18,025 nt of DNA from JBBQXY01 sp051004815 (GTDB lineage: Bacteria; Chloroflexota; Ktedonobacteria; Ktedonobacterales; Ktedonobacteraceae): contig JBPCJY010000055.1 in NCBI GenBank assembly GCA_051004815.1, positions 1 through 18,025 of the forward strand, in the 5' to 3' direction. Both the position numbers and the translations under genes were made by a program. The notes below the pieces were generated by a model. That model saw nothing but the letters and a program-made list of their open reading frames with translations, had not been told where the DNA came from and did not search any database. Below are positions 7,515 to 14,010 of the stretch, piece by piece (position 1 is the stretch's first letter; each line of letters opens with the position of its first letter).

Positions 7515-8201
7515 CTACAGGGCAGCACGCAATTTCCGTTCGTACCAGCGAGCAAAGTACGAGGTAGGGAGGCTGAGTATGAGGTATAGCACAATAGCAA
7601 GGACGAAGTAGGGCAGTACATTACTGCCATTGCGTATACGCCAGAAGTCCAGCTTGGAAGTAATTTCGGAACCCGCTATAACACTCACCACCGCTGAATC
7701 TTTCAGCATATAGATGAAGTCATTGACAAAGGGAGGAATCATTAAGGGAATAGCCTGGGGCAGTACGATGCGAAAAAAGTTTTGCCGAGAGTCCATGCCC
7801 AGCGATAGGGCCGCTTCCGTCTGCCCACGTTCCACGGAAAGGAAACCAGCACGGAAAACTTCTGCTTCATAAGCCGCATAGTTTATCGCTAATGAAGCAA
7901 TACCCGCTACCCAGGCGTTGTCGTACTGAGCCAAACTCAGGCTTGGAAAGGCATTGTCTATGTCAAATAGGACCGCACTCAAGCCATAATAGATCAGAAA
8001 GATCTGCGCAATCATAGGCGTACTACGAATCACTTCGATAAAAATACGTGCGGGTCCCCGTAGCCAGATAAAGCGTGAGCTACCCATCGCTGAAAGCAGC
8101 AGCCCAAAGAGCAGAGCCAGCGGGAAAGAAACGACACAATAAATAATAGTATTTTTTGCGCCATCCAAAAAATCTGGTAGGGCCTGGAGGATAAGATTCA
8201 T
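7515..8201 (-). CDS. Polar amino acid ABC transporter permease (first permease)
   Basis: A 228-residue HisM/HisQ-like integral membrane protein, third gene of the importer operon. It has the standard core with hydrophobic segments at about 15-40, 52-80, 97-115 and 185-215. The EAA motif GQTEAALSLG (about 127-135) is followed by RIVLPQA. The start is supported by AAAAGGAT about 10 nt upstream. A 105-nt gap containing two hairpins separates it from the binding-protein gene, unlike the tight spacing to the next permease. It most likely pairs with the following permease and the ATPase encoded at 9281-10114. Confidence 0.92.
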   Translation of the reverse strand: MNLILQALPDFLDGAKNTIIYCVVSFPLALLFGLLLSAMGSSRFIWLRGPARIFIEVIRSTPMIAQIFLIYYGLSAVLFDIDNAFPSLSLAQYDNAWVAGIASLAINYAAYEAEVFRAGFLSVERGQTEAALSLGMDSRQNFFRIVLPQAIPLMIPPFVNDFIYMLKDSAVVSVIAGSEITSKLDFWRIRNGSNVLPYFVLAIVLYLILSLPTSYFARWYERKLRAAL

Positions 8202-8227
8202 AGATTATCTATCCTTTTTAGGTACCT

Positions 8228-8247
8228 GGGCGACCGTAAGGTCGCCC
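8228..8247. repeat. Short GC-rich hairpin with GTAA loop
   Basis: GGGCGACC (8228-8235) and GGTCGCCC (8240-8247) form a perfect 8-bp stem around GTAA, with a GNRA-type loop on the plus strand. It lies in the gap between the binding-protein and permease genes, 15 nt from the larger hairpin. The compact palindrome looks like a dispersed REP-type unit, but only one copy is in this window. Confidence 0.55.
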
Positions 8248-8261
8248 TACACTATCTCCTC

Positions 8262-8299
8262 TGAGTTTGCTGCGTGGCAGCCGCCACGCAGCAAACTCA
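8262..8299 (-). terminator. Intercistronic 17-bp hairpin between binding protein and permease
   Basis: Perfect 17-bp arms (8262-8278 and 8283-8299, starting TGAGTTTGCTGCG) around a 4-nt loop begin 8 nt after the binding-protein stop. There is no following U-tract on the minus strand, so it is more likely a 3'-stabilising or partial-termination hairpin. Such structures commonly let the binding protein be made in excess over its permeases. Confidence 0.5.
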
Positions 8300-8306
8300 A
8301 CCAAAC

Positions 8307-9239
8307 CTACATGACGCCGATCTGGGTCTGAGCCGCGTTCATAAGCTGCCACTTCGTATAGATCCTCTTGAGCGTCCCATTCTTCTTGAGAATAGCGAAC
8401 GTTTGATTGATCTCAGGCAGCAGAATCGTGGAATTTGGGTTACTCTTGTTAAACCCAACAAAGTAATCATCGAAATAGATGGGGTCTCCAAGCAACTTCA
8501 ACTCTGGAATAGGCGAAGCCCCTGGGCCTGTACCCAGGACATAGTAGGCAGCAATGGGATAGTCCAGGAAGAAAGCATCCAGTTTCTTCTGCACGAGATC
8601 GCTGTAGGCGATATTACCCGTGTAGGACTTGACGTGGATTTTGGGATCTGCCAGCATCAACGTTTCCGCTTTGTAGCCAGAGCCAGTACCCACCGTGTAC
8701 CCTTCCAGATCAGCTACCGTCTTAGGCACCACATTCGCAAAGCGCGTATCATCTTTACGCACAATCACCTGTTGACCATAGCGATAATAAGCGTCTGAGA
8801 ACAACTCCGTCTTTTCGCGGTCAGTCGTCTTCTCCCAACCATTCATCACCATGTCAATCTGGTTCGCCATCAAAGCCTGCTCCAGGTTAGAGTAACAGAC
8901 TTCCACCTGCTTCTGCTGAATGCCCCCCATCAGTTGTGCCATGGCAACGGCGATCTCTACTTCAAAGCCAATCAGATTAGTCGGGTTGGTCGGGTCTTTA
9001 AATACATACGGTGCGCCACTGACGTAGTCTGCTCCCCACTGCAAGGTACCAGGGGTTTTGAGACCAGCACTCGGCACAACTGTCGCACCAGGCGTAACGG
9101 TCCCTCCGCCGCCCGTGGTAGTAGAAACATTGCCACCACAAGCGGCTAACAGCGTTTCGAGCATGCCACCGGCAAACACGAGCCCACCTGCCTGGCCCGC
9201 ACGTTTCAGAAAAGTCCGCCGATCCAATTCGGGATTCAT
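8307..9239 (-). CDS. Amino acid ABC transporter substrate-binding protein (Tat lipoprotein)
   Basis: Extracytoplasmic solute-binding protein of family 3 (SBP_bac_3), 310 residues, second gene of the importer operon. The N-terminus carries a twin-arginine motif (D6-R7-R8-T9-F10-L11-K12), a hydrophobic stretch and the lipobox LAAC with C34, so it should be exported folded by Tat and lipid-anchored. A Gly/Thr/Pro linker (about 38-58) leads to the two-lobed binding fold. NLEQALMANQIDMVMNGWEKTTDREK contains the Arg that in this family holds the substrate carboxylate. The usual GMTxT segment is replaced by NGWEKTT, so specificity may differ from the textbook His/Gln/Arg proteins. The start is supported by AAAGG upstream. 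Confidence 0.92.
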   Translation of the reverse strand: MNPELDRRTFLKRAGQAGGLVFAGGMLETLLAACGGNVSTTTGGGGTVTPGATVVPSAGLKTPGTLQWGADYVSGAPYVFKDPTNPTNLIGFEVEIAVAMAQLMGGIQQKQVEVCYSNLEQALMANQIDMVMNGWEKTTDREKTELFSDAYYRYGQQVIVRKDDTRFANVVPKTVADLEGYTVGTGSGYKAETLMLADPKIHVKSYTGNIAYSDLVQKKLDAFFLDYPIAAYYVLGTGPGASPIPELKLLGDPIYFDDYFVGFNKSNPNSTILLPEINQTFAILKKNGTLKRIYTKWQLMNAAQTQIGVM

Positions 9240-9280
9240 GTGTACTTGCCTTTCTGATGATCCTCCTGGCGTTTTCGGAT

Positions 9281-10114
9281 TTATGGTAAAACAGAGAGCA
9301 CACGCTCCAGGAATAGCTGAGTGCGCTTCTCTTTGGGATGTTTGAATATTTCTTCGGGATCACCCTGCTCAATAATACAGCCATCCGACATGAAAACCAC
9401 CCGATCTGAGACATCACGTGCAAACTGCATTTCATGCGTCACAACCACCATCGTGCTTCCTTCGTAAGCCAGGTCCTTCATTACTTTTAGCACTTCTCCC
9501 ACCAACTCAGGGTCAAGTGCCGAGGTTGGTTCATCAAAGAGGAGTGCCCGTGGTTGCATGGCGAGCGCACGCGCTATCGCCACACGCTGCTTCTGCCCAC
9601 CTGAGAGGCGATTGGGATAGACATCCCGCTTCTCCGACAAACCTACCTTCGCCAGCAATTTCTCTCCCAGTGCCGCCGCGTGCTCCTTGGGCAGTTTGCG
9701 TACCAATAACGGGGCCTCGATCACATTCTGTAATACAGTCATATGCGGGAACAAGTTGAAATTTTGAAATACCATGCCCAATTCACGACGGATAGGGCTG
9801 AGTTGCTTGGTCGAGAACCGTGGATCAAGTTTATGGCCATGAATAATAATTTCGCCGCTCGTCGCCTTTTCCAGGCCATTGAGACAGCGAATGAGGGTAC
9901 TTTTACCGGAACCACTGGGTCCAATCAAGGCCACTACCTCTTTTTTGTGTACCTCAAAATCAATATCCTTGAGGACGTGCTTGTCACCAAAATACTTGTT
10001 CAGCTTGCTTGTCTGAATAATGATCTCGTCCTCAACAGCATTATTCATCTGGGCTAGATTGCCGGAATCAGGGGCGGAAATAGCACGACTATTAAAAGTC
10101 TCTTCGGAGTCCAT
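9281..10114 (-). CDS. Polar amino acid ABC transporter ATP-binding protein
   Basis: Cytoplasmic ATPase of the GlnQ/HisP type energising the importer; first gene of the operon. 277 residues, with an N-terminal extension of about 30 residues over the family core. Walker A GPSGSGKST is at 65-73, Q-loop Q117, signature LSGGQ at 170-174, Walker B ALLFDEP at 190-196, and switch H227 in THEM. AAAGGAG lies 6 nt before the ATG, supporting the long start. A TTGACA-17-TATACT promoter and an 8-bp dyad lie upstream. Having the ATPase gene first, before the binding protein and permeases, is less usual than binding protein first. Confidence 0.95.
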   Translation of the reverse strand: MDSEETFNSRAISAPDSGNLAQMNNAVEDEIIIQTSKLNKYFGDKHVLKDIDFEVHKKEVVALIGPSGSGKSTLIRCLNGLEKATSGEIIIHGHKLDPRFSTKQLSPIRRELGMVFQNFNLFPHMTVLQNVIEAPLLVRKLPKEHAAALGEKLLAKVGLSEKRDVYPNRLSGGQKQRVAIARALAMQPRALLFDEPTSALDPELVGEVLKVMKDLAYEGSTMVVVTHEMQFARDVSDRVVFMSDGCIIEQGDPEEIFKHPKEKRTQLFLERVLSVLP

Positions 10115-10163
10115 GAGATGCTCCTTTACTTACCGCAGTCAGAAATTTGGCAGGTAGGATCAT

Positions 10164-10195
10164 TTTAAAGCTGCAGTGCTGTATGTTGCTTTAAA
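10164..10195. promoter_or_regulatory. Dyad at the start of the ABC importer transcript, possible operator
   Basis: TTTAAAGC (10164-10171) and GCTTTAAA (10188-10195) form a perfect 8-bp inverted repeat with 16-nt centre, abutting the -10 box of the minus-strand promoter and covering the predicted start site. The position suits repressor binding or an RNA stem at the 5' end. No matching regulator can be named. Confidence 0.4.
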
Positions 10196-10223
10196 GTATA
10201 GTCATCAATGAAATGCCTGTCAA
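10195..10223 (-). promoter_or_regulatory. Sigma-70-type promoter of the ABC importer operon
   Basis: On the minus strand, -35 TTGACA (10218-10223) and -10 TATACT (10195-10200) are separated by 17 nt, the same hexamers and spacing as the promoter at 139-167. The predicted start near 10188 gives a leader of about 74 nt before the ATPase gene. Confidence 0.8.
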
Positions 10224-10241
10224 GCATTCGCGTTCTCCAGC

Positions 10242-10383
10242 AGATATTTGGAGATAAAGGCTGTCATTCTGAGCGGAGCGAAGAATCTGTCTGCGGGCTG
10301 ACCAGAGATTCTTCGCTCCGCTCAGAATGACAGCCAGGACATCTCACACGTCCGCTCACGGGACCTCTTCTCTCCAAATGTCT
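10242..10383. repeat. Palindromic dispersed element, copy 2 (complete, 142 bp)
   Basis: Outer 13-bp terminal inverted repeats, AGATATTTGGAGA (10242-10254) and TCTCCAAATGTCT (10371-10383), differ at one position. Inside are two perfect 28-nt arms (10261-10288 and 10306-10333) with a 17-nt loop. It is homologous to the element at 1-120. It contains no ORF and fills most of the 393-bp gap between the divergent ABC operon and the araC-type gene. The remainder of the gap holds the two promoters and two small dyads. Confidence 0.85.
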
Positions 10384-10402
10384 TGTTCTCCATTTCTTTC
10401 AG

Positions 10403-10419
10403 TATGGTACGCTACCATA
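10403..10419. promoter_or_regulatory. 17-bp palindrome upstream of the AraC-type gene, possible operator
   Basis: TATGGTA-CGC-TACCATA is a perfect 7-bp inverted repeat about 30 nt upstream of the likely -10 box of the araC-type gene and about 90 nt before its start codon. It suits a dimeric regulator. AraC proteins usually bind direct repeats, so another factor may use it. Confidence 0.4.
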
Positions 10420-10445
10420 GAAAACGGAAGCGAAGAGCCTAAATA

Positions 10446-10454
10446 TGCTATGAT
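10446..10454 (+). promoter_or_regulatory. Extended -10 promoter of the AraC-type gene
   Basis: TGC-TATGAT (10446-10454) matches the extended -10 consensus at all but one base. No good -35 is present, which would fit an activated promoter. The predicted leader is about 45 nt. Confidence 0.4.
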
Positions 10455-10507
10455 TGAGTAGTATCTATCTATCCCTTGCTGCATAGTTTAAAAAGAACCG
10501 GTGAACC

Positions 10508-11374
10508 ATGAGTGTCTATGAGCATGTCAAATTCTGGCATGACACTACCCTGAGCAATCTTGAGCTTCTGCATGCGACCTATGTCACGCACACGTTTGCG
10601 CCCCATACCCACGAGGGCTATGTCATCGGCGTTATTGAACAGGGCGCGGAGCAGTTTGCATATCGTAGAAGCAGGCATGTAGCACCAGCCGGCAGCATCG
10701 TGTTTATTAATCCTGGCGAAATGCATACCGGTTCGTCCGCCACTGAACATGGTTGGACGTATAGGACGCTCTACCCATCGGTCGAGATGTTACAGCGGGC
10801 AGTATCCGACCTCGTCGGTCGCCAGCGCGATATGCCCTTCTTTGCTGAACCTGTGGTACGCGACCCTGAAATGATGGCAGAAATCTCCCTCGTACATCGC
10901 GCCATAGAAGACCAAAGCTCTGCTCTCGAAAGTGAATCGCGGCTACTATGGACACTGGGCAGCTTAATTTTGCGCTATGCCGACGATCATCCGCGTCCGC
11001 AACGACTCATGAAAGATCATCTGGGTATTCAACGCGTCCGCTCCTTTCTCGATGAACACTACGCCGAGAACATCTCACTCGAACAGTTGGCCACACTTGC
11101 TCATATCAGCCCCTTTCACCTGCTCCGTTCATTTAGAGATCAGGTGAACCTGCCTCCACATGCCTATCAGATACAGGTACGGATCACGCGTGCCAAACAG
11201 ATGTTGCGCATGGGTATGCCATGCATCGATACCGCCTTCGCCGTGGGCTTCGCGGATCAAAGCCACTTCACCAAACACTTTAAGCGTATAGTCGGCGTGC
11301 CACCTGGACTATACGGCGGAGTTGGCAAAAAAGAGCAATATCAGACAAGACAACCTCCACATAGCTTTCTATAA
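10508..11374 (+). CDS. AraC-family transcriptional regulator
   Basis: 288 residues: an N-terminal cupin-like sensing domain (about 15-95, with APHTHEGY at 31-38 and NPGEMH near 68-73) and a C-terminal pair of helix-turn-helix motifs (about 191-213 and 239-262) with the family signature GFADQSHFTKHFKRIVGVPP. It probably binds a small ligand and controls the adjacent azlC-azlD exporter genes, which start 7 nt after its stop; this arrangement recurs in other bacteria. The ribosome binding site is weak (GGTGA, 4 nt from ATG), consistent with low-level expression of a regulator. The effector is not determinable; branched-chain amino acids are a reasonable guess from the neighbours. Confidence 0.92.
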   Translation: MSVYEHVKFWHDTTLSNLELLHATYVTHTFAPHTHEGYVIGVIEQGAEQFAYRRSRHVAPAGSIVFINPGEMHTGSSATEHGWTYRTLYPSVEMLQRAVSDLVGRQRDMPFFAEPVVRDPEMMAEISLVHRAIEDQSSALESESRLLWTLGSLILRYADDHPRPQRLMKDHLGIQRVRSFLDEHYAENISLEQLATLAHISPFHLLRSFRDQVNLPPHAYQIQVRITRAKQMLRMGMPCIDTAFAVGFADQSHFTKHFKRIVGVPPGLYGGVGKKEQYQTRQPPHSFL

Positions 11375-11375
11375 T
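11347..11375 (+). promoter_or_regulatory. Possible internal promoter giving leaderless azlC mRNA
   Basis: AAGACA (11347-11352), a 17-nt spacer and TATAAT (11370-11375) lie at the end of the AraC-type gene. The first transcribed base would fall at about 11382, the A of the azlC ATG, which lacks a ribosome binding site. Confidence 0.35.
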
Positions 11376-11381
11376 GGTGCT

Positions 11382-12077
11382 ATGACAACAGCACGTTCTG
11401 AATTATTGCAAGGTATGAGGGATGAACTCCCAATCTTAATAGGTGTGGTACCGTTCGGCATGATCTATGGCGTCTCAGCCCTCAGTGCGGGTATTCCAGT
11501 GAGTATCGCGCAGGCGATGTCTTGCATTGTCTTCGCAGGCTCGGCACAGTTCGTGATCGCGCAGCTCATCGCGGCTGGTGCGCCTTCGCTTGTCGTTATC
11601 CTGACAGCTTTTATTGTGAATATCCGTCATCTGCTCTACAGTGCCTCGCTGGCTTCCTACACCCGTCGGCTCCCGCCTCAGTGGAAGTGGCTGCTGGCGT
11701 ATCTCTTGACCGACGAAGCGTACGCTGTGACCATCTCACACTATCAGCAGACGGGAGACGAGACACAGAAGCACTGGTATTTCCTGGGAGCAGGACTGGC
11801 GTTGTGGATAACCTGGCAACTGAGTACTGCCGCGGGTATTTTCCTGGGCGGACACATACCCACGAGTTGGTCACTGGACTTCACCTCGACACTCACATTT
11901 ATCGCGCTCGTCGTACCCGCCCTCAAAGATCGCGCCAGTACCGCTGTCGCGCTGACAGCAGCAATCACCGTGCTGCTGGTCATTGCGCTGCCACTGAAGC
12001 TTGGCATCGCCGTCGCGGCACTGGTTGGCATCGCCGTCGGCCTCATGTTGGAAATGAAAAAAGCAAAGTTCATGTAG
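11382..12077 (+). CDS. azlC: AzlC-type branched-chain amino acid exporter, large subunit
   Basis: Integral membrane protein of 231 residues that, with AzlD, exports branched-chain amino acids or analogues (LIV-E family). The conserved N-terminal VPFGMIYGVSALSAGI and central FAGSAQFV and NIRHLLYSASLA segments are typical of AzlC, followed by several hydrophobic helices. The frame is open from TTG 11322, but that would add 20 residues unlike the family and has no usable ribosome binding site, so ATG 11382 (MTTARSELLQG) is chosen. It lies 7 nt after the regulator stop, with no clear ribosome binding site: translation is either coupled to the upstream gene or leaderless from the TATAAT promoter. 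Confidence 0.93.
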   Translation: MTTARSELLQGMRDELPILIGVVPFGMIYGVSALSAGIPVSIAQAMSCIVFAGSAQFVIAQLIAAGAPSLVVILTAFIVNIRHLLYSASLASYTRRLPPQWKWLLAYLLTDEAYAVTISHYQQTGDETQKHWYFLGAGLALWITWQLSTAAGIFLGGHIPTSWSLDFTSTLTFIALVVPALKDRASTAVALTAAITVLLVIALPLKLGIAVAALVGIAVGLMLEMKKAKFM

Positions 12078-12089
12078 CAAGGAGCGCGT

Positions 12090-12422
12090 ATGTCACAGGG
12101 ATTACTCTGGTTTTCCATTATCATCATTGGGTTGCTAACACTTGGGATTCGCCTATCTTTTATGCTGTTCATGGGCAAGACGCGGATCGTTCCCATGGTG
12201 CAACAAGCCCTGCGCTTCGTCCCGGTCGCGGTACTCTCGGCACTCATCGCACCCGCGCTCTTCTTATCCGGCGGTGTACTGAATCTATCACTTGGAAACA
12301 TCCGGCTCATCGCTGGCATAGTCGCGATATTCGTAGCCTGGCGCACAAAAAATGTCCTGCTGACCATCGTCATCGGCATGGCCTGTCTGCTCATCTTGCA
12401 GGCATTGGTACCACAGCATTAA
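12090..12422 (+). CDS. azlD: AzlD-type branched-chain amino acid exporter, small subunit
   Basis: 110-residue membrane protein with about three to four hydrophobic segments, the small partner of AzlC. The segment LGIRLSFMLFMGK and the following PMVQQALRFVPVAVLSALIAPALF are characteristic. ATG follows AAGGAG (12079-12084) by 5 nt and lies 12 nt after the azlC stop, so the two are co-translated. No terminator is visible in the 113 nt that follow. Confidence 0.93.
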   Translation: MSQGLLWFSIIIIGLLTLGIRLSFMLFMGKTRIVPMVQQALRFVPVAVLSALIAPALFLSGGVLNLSLGNIRLIAGIVAIFVAWRTKNVLLTIVIGMACLLILQALVPQH

Positions 12423-12535
12423 TATGAGACCGTACCCCCACAAACAGGATGAAGTCCTATTACCGTTTTCGCCTTTGTCCGAGAGAATGGGTTGCTGTAC
12501 GACAAATTCTTGAAACGTGAAAAGGAGTCTGACAT

Positions 12536-13093
12536 ATGAGCGATCCCTTGTGGAGAACCGCCCTCTGGCAGCAGTTCGGCGCGACTATCGACATGCTCGA
12601 AAACGCCCTGCTCGCCTGTCCCAGCACGCATTGGCATGAACGCCTCTGGAGCGACCAATCAGACCACCCTCTACCACCGGAATCCGCAGCATTCTGGTAC
12701 ATCACCTATCACACCCTCTTCTGGCTCGACTTGTATCTCACCGGCTCATTTGAAGGATTCGCTCCCCCTGCTCCCTTCACCCTGGATGAGCTTGACCCAG
12801 CAGGTGTCCTTCCCGAACGGCCCTATACCAGGGATGAACTCCACGCCTATCTGGTGCATCTGCGCAAGAAGTGCCAGACCACGATTGCCGGGTTGTCAGA
12901 CGAGCAAGCGCACCACCAGGTCGTTTTCCCCTGGATCAGAGAAAAGCCGATGAGCTTTTTCGAGCTGCTCTTGTACAACATGCGCCATGTGCAGGAGCAT
13001 GCGGCCCAGTTGAACATGTTTCTTGGACAGAACGCCAGTGATGGAGGCTCTGATTGGGTCGGGCAGGCCAAAGCCGATGAGAATGGTGAGTAA
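12536..13093 (+). CDS. DinB-family protein
   Basis: 185-residue four-helix-bundle protein of the DinB_2/YfiT superfamily. Likely metal ligands are H59 (YHTLFWLDLYL) and the H151-x-x-x-H155 pair (MRHVQEHAAQL), the standard triad. Members include thiol-dependent transferases (bacillithiol or mycothiol type) and proteins of unknown function; the reaction here cannot be assigned. AAAGGAG (12521-12527) lies 8 nt from the ATG. It opens a cluster with three further relatives at 14011, 14514 and 14909. Confidence 0.85.
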   Translation: MSDPLWRTALWQQFGATIDMLENALLACPSTHWHERLWSDQSDHPLPPESAAFWYITYHTLFWLDLYLTGSFEGFAPPAPFTLDELDPAGVLPERPYTRDELHAYLVHLRKKCQTTIAGLSDEQAHHQVVFPWIREKPMSFFELLLYNMRHVQEHAAQLNMFLGQNASDGGSDWVGQAKADENGE

Positions 13094-13107
13094 GTGCTGA
13101 TCACGAG

Positions 13108-13136
13108 TGTACAAAACAGAACATCTGTGCTATATT
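13108..13136 (+). promoter_or_regulatory. Promoter of the dienelactone-hydrolase-like gene
   Basis: TGTACA (13108-13113), a 17-nt spacer and an extended -10, TGC-TATATT (13128-13136), precede the gene at 13178 by about 40 nt. The -35 matches at four of six positions. Confidence 0.5.
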
Positions 13137-13177
13137 TCAAGAAGTACAGCGTTTCTTGAGCATTTAAGGAGGGTACT

Positions 13178-13858
13178 ATGAAAGAATTTCAGGTTGATGG
13201 AAGAACGATCAGCACCTATCTGGCCGAGCCTTCGCATGGCAGTGGACCAGGTGTGCTGGTCCTGCATGCCTGGTGGGGACTGACACAGCCGTTTCGGCAG
13301 GTCTGCGACCGGCTCGCGGAGGCGGGCTTCGTGGCACTCGCCCCCGACCTCTACCACGGCAAGACGACCACTGCGGTCGAGGAAGCGCAAGCGTTGGTCA
13401 AGGCACTGAACCAGGATGAGGAGCGGGTGCATGCCGACATCGCGAGAGCGGTGCAGGTCCTGCGCCAACACACTGCGACCCATCTGGCGAACGGTCGCGG
13501 AAAGCTCGCCCTCGTCGGCTTCTCGCTGGGAGGTGCCTACGCGCTCGACACGTCCGTCACCCTGGCCGAAGAGATCGCCGCCGTCGTGACCTTTTATGCC
13601 ACCTACCCCGGCCTGGACTATCGCAGCGCGAAGGCCGCATACCTCTGCCACTTCGCGGAAGATGACCCCTTCGAGTCGGCAGAGTCGGTCGCGCAGATGG
13701 AGCAGGAGCTTCAGGCTGCGGAGAGGCCGGTCACTTTCTATACGTATCCAGGTACCAAACATTGGTTCTTCGAGGAGAATCGCCCTGAGTATAACGCTGA
13801 GGCTGCCCGCGTTGCCTGGGAGCGTACCATTGAGTTCTTGCATCAACAGCTTGCTTAA
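13178..13858 (+). CDS. Dienelactone hydrolase family protein (alpha/beta hydrolase)
   Basis: 226-residue soluble alpha/beta hydrolase of the DLH family. The nucleophile elbow GFSLGG places Ser at position 116, where classical dienelactone hydrolases carry Cys. The other triad members are Asp 163 (in AEDDPFE) and His 195 (in GTKHWFFE). The early HAWWGL segment is typical of the family. The protein probably cleaves ester or lactone bonds; the substrate is unknown and nothing nearby suggests chloroaromatic degradation. It has a very strong AAGGAGGG ribosome binding site (13166-13173) and its own promoter, so high expression is possible. It sits inside the DinB-family cluster. Confidence 0.9.
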   Translation: MKEFQVDGRTISTYLAEPSHGSGPGVLVLHAWWGLTQPFRQVCDRLAEAGFVALAPDLYHGKTTTAVEEAQALVKALNQDEERVHADIARAVQVLRQHTATHLANGRGKLALVGFSLGGAYALDTSVTLAEEIAAVVTFYATYPGLDYRSAKAAYLCHFAEDDPFESAESVAQMEQELQAAERPVTFYTYPGTKHWFFEENRPEYNAEAARVAWERTIEFLHQQLA

Positions 13859-13959
13859 GCACTCTCGCTGTGCCGGAGCGGAGCGCGTGAATCAGCTGGA
13901 GCGTCAATCCAAAATGTACTTAATTTCTCGCTCTTCGTTCGCTATTAGGACAGCTTCTC

Positions 13960-13982
13960 ACCGCTTTTTGTGGTAGTCTGTG
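13960..13982 (+). repeat. Inverted-repeat promoter/leader block, copy A
   Basis: This 23-nt block (starts ACCGCTTTTTGTGG) is the exact reverse complement of 15452-15474. Similarity continues 3' for about 18 more nt with three mismatches, into the ribosome binding site. It contains TGG-TAGTCT (13971-13979), a plausible extended -10 with a start near 13986, and precedes the DinB-family gene at 14011. Confidence 0.75.
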
Positions 13983-14010
13983 AGAAAAGAAGCAGAAAGG
14001 AGTACACTCT

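Noticed and set aside
11522..12427. 301-codon plus-strand ORF over azlC-azlD
   Set aside because: It is an out-of-frame shadow, with Arg/His-rich composition and no family resemblance; azlC and azlD in the other frames are clear.
12424..12513. 29-codon ORF ending in Gly-Cys-Cys-Thr-Thr before the first DinB gene, considered as a leader peptide
   Set aside because: No ribosome binding site, no clear hairpin switch downstream, and the following gene has no link to cysteine supply.
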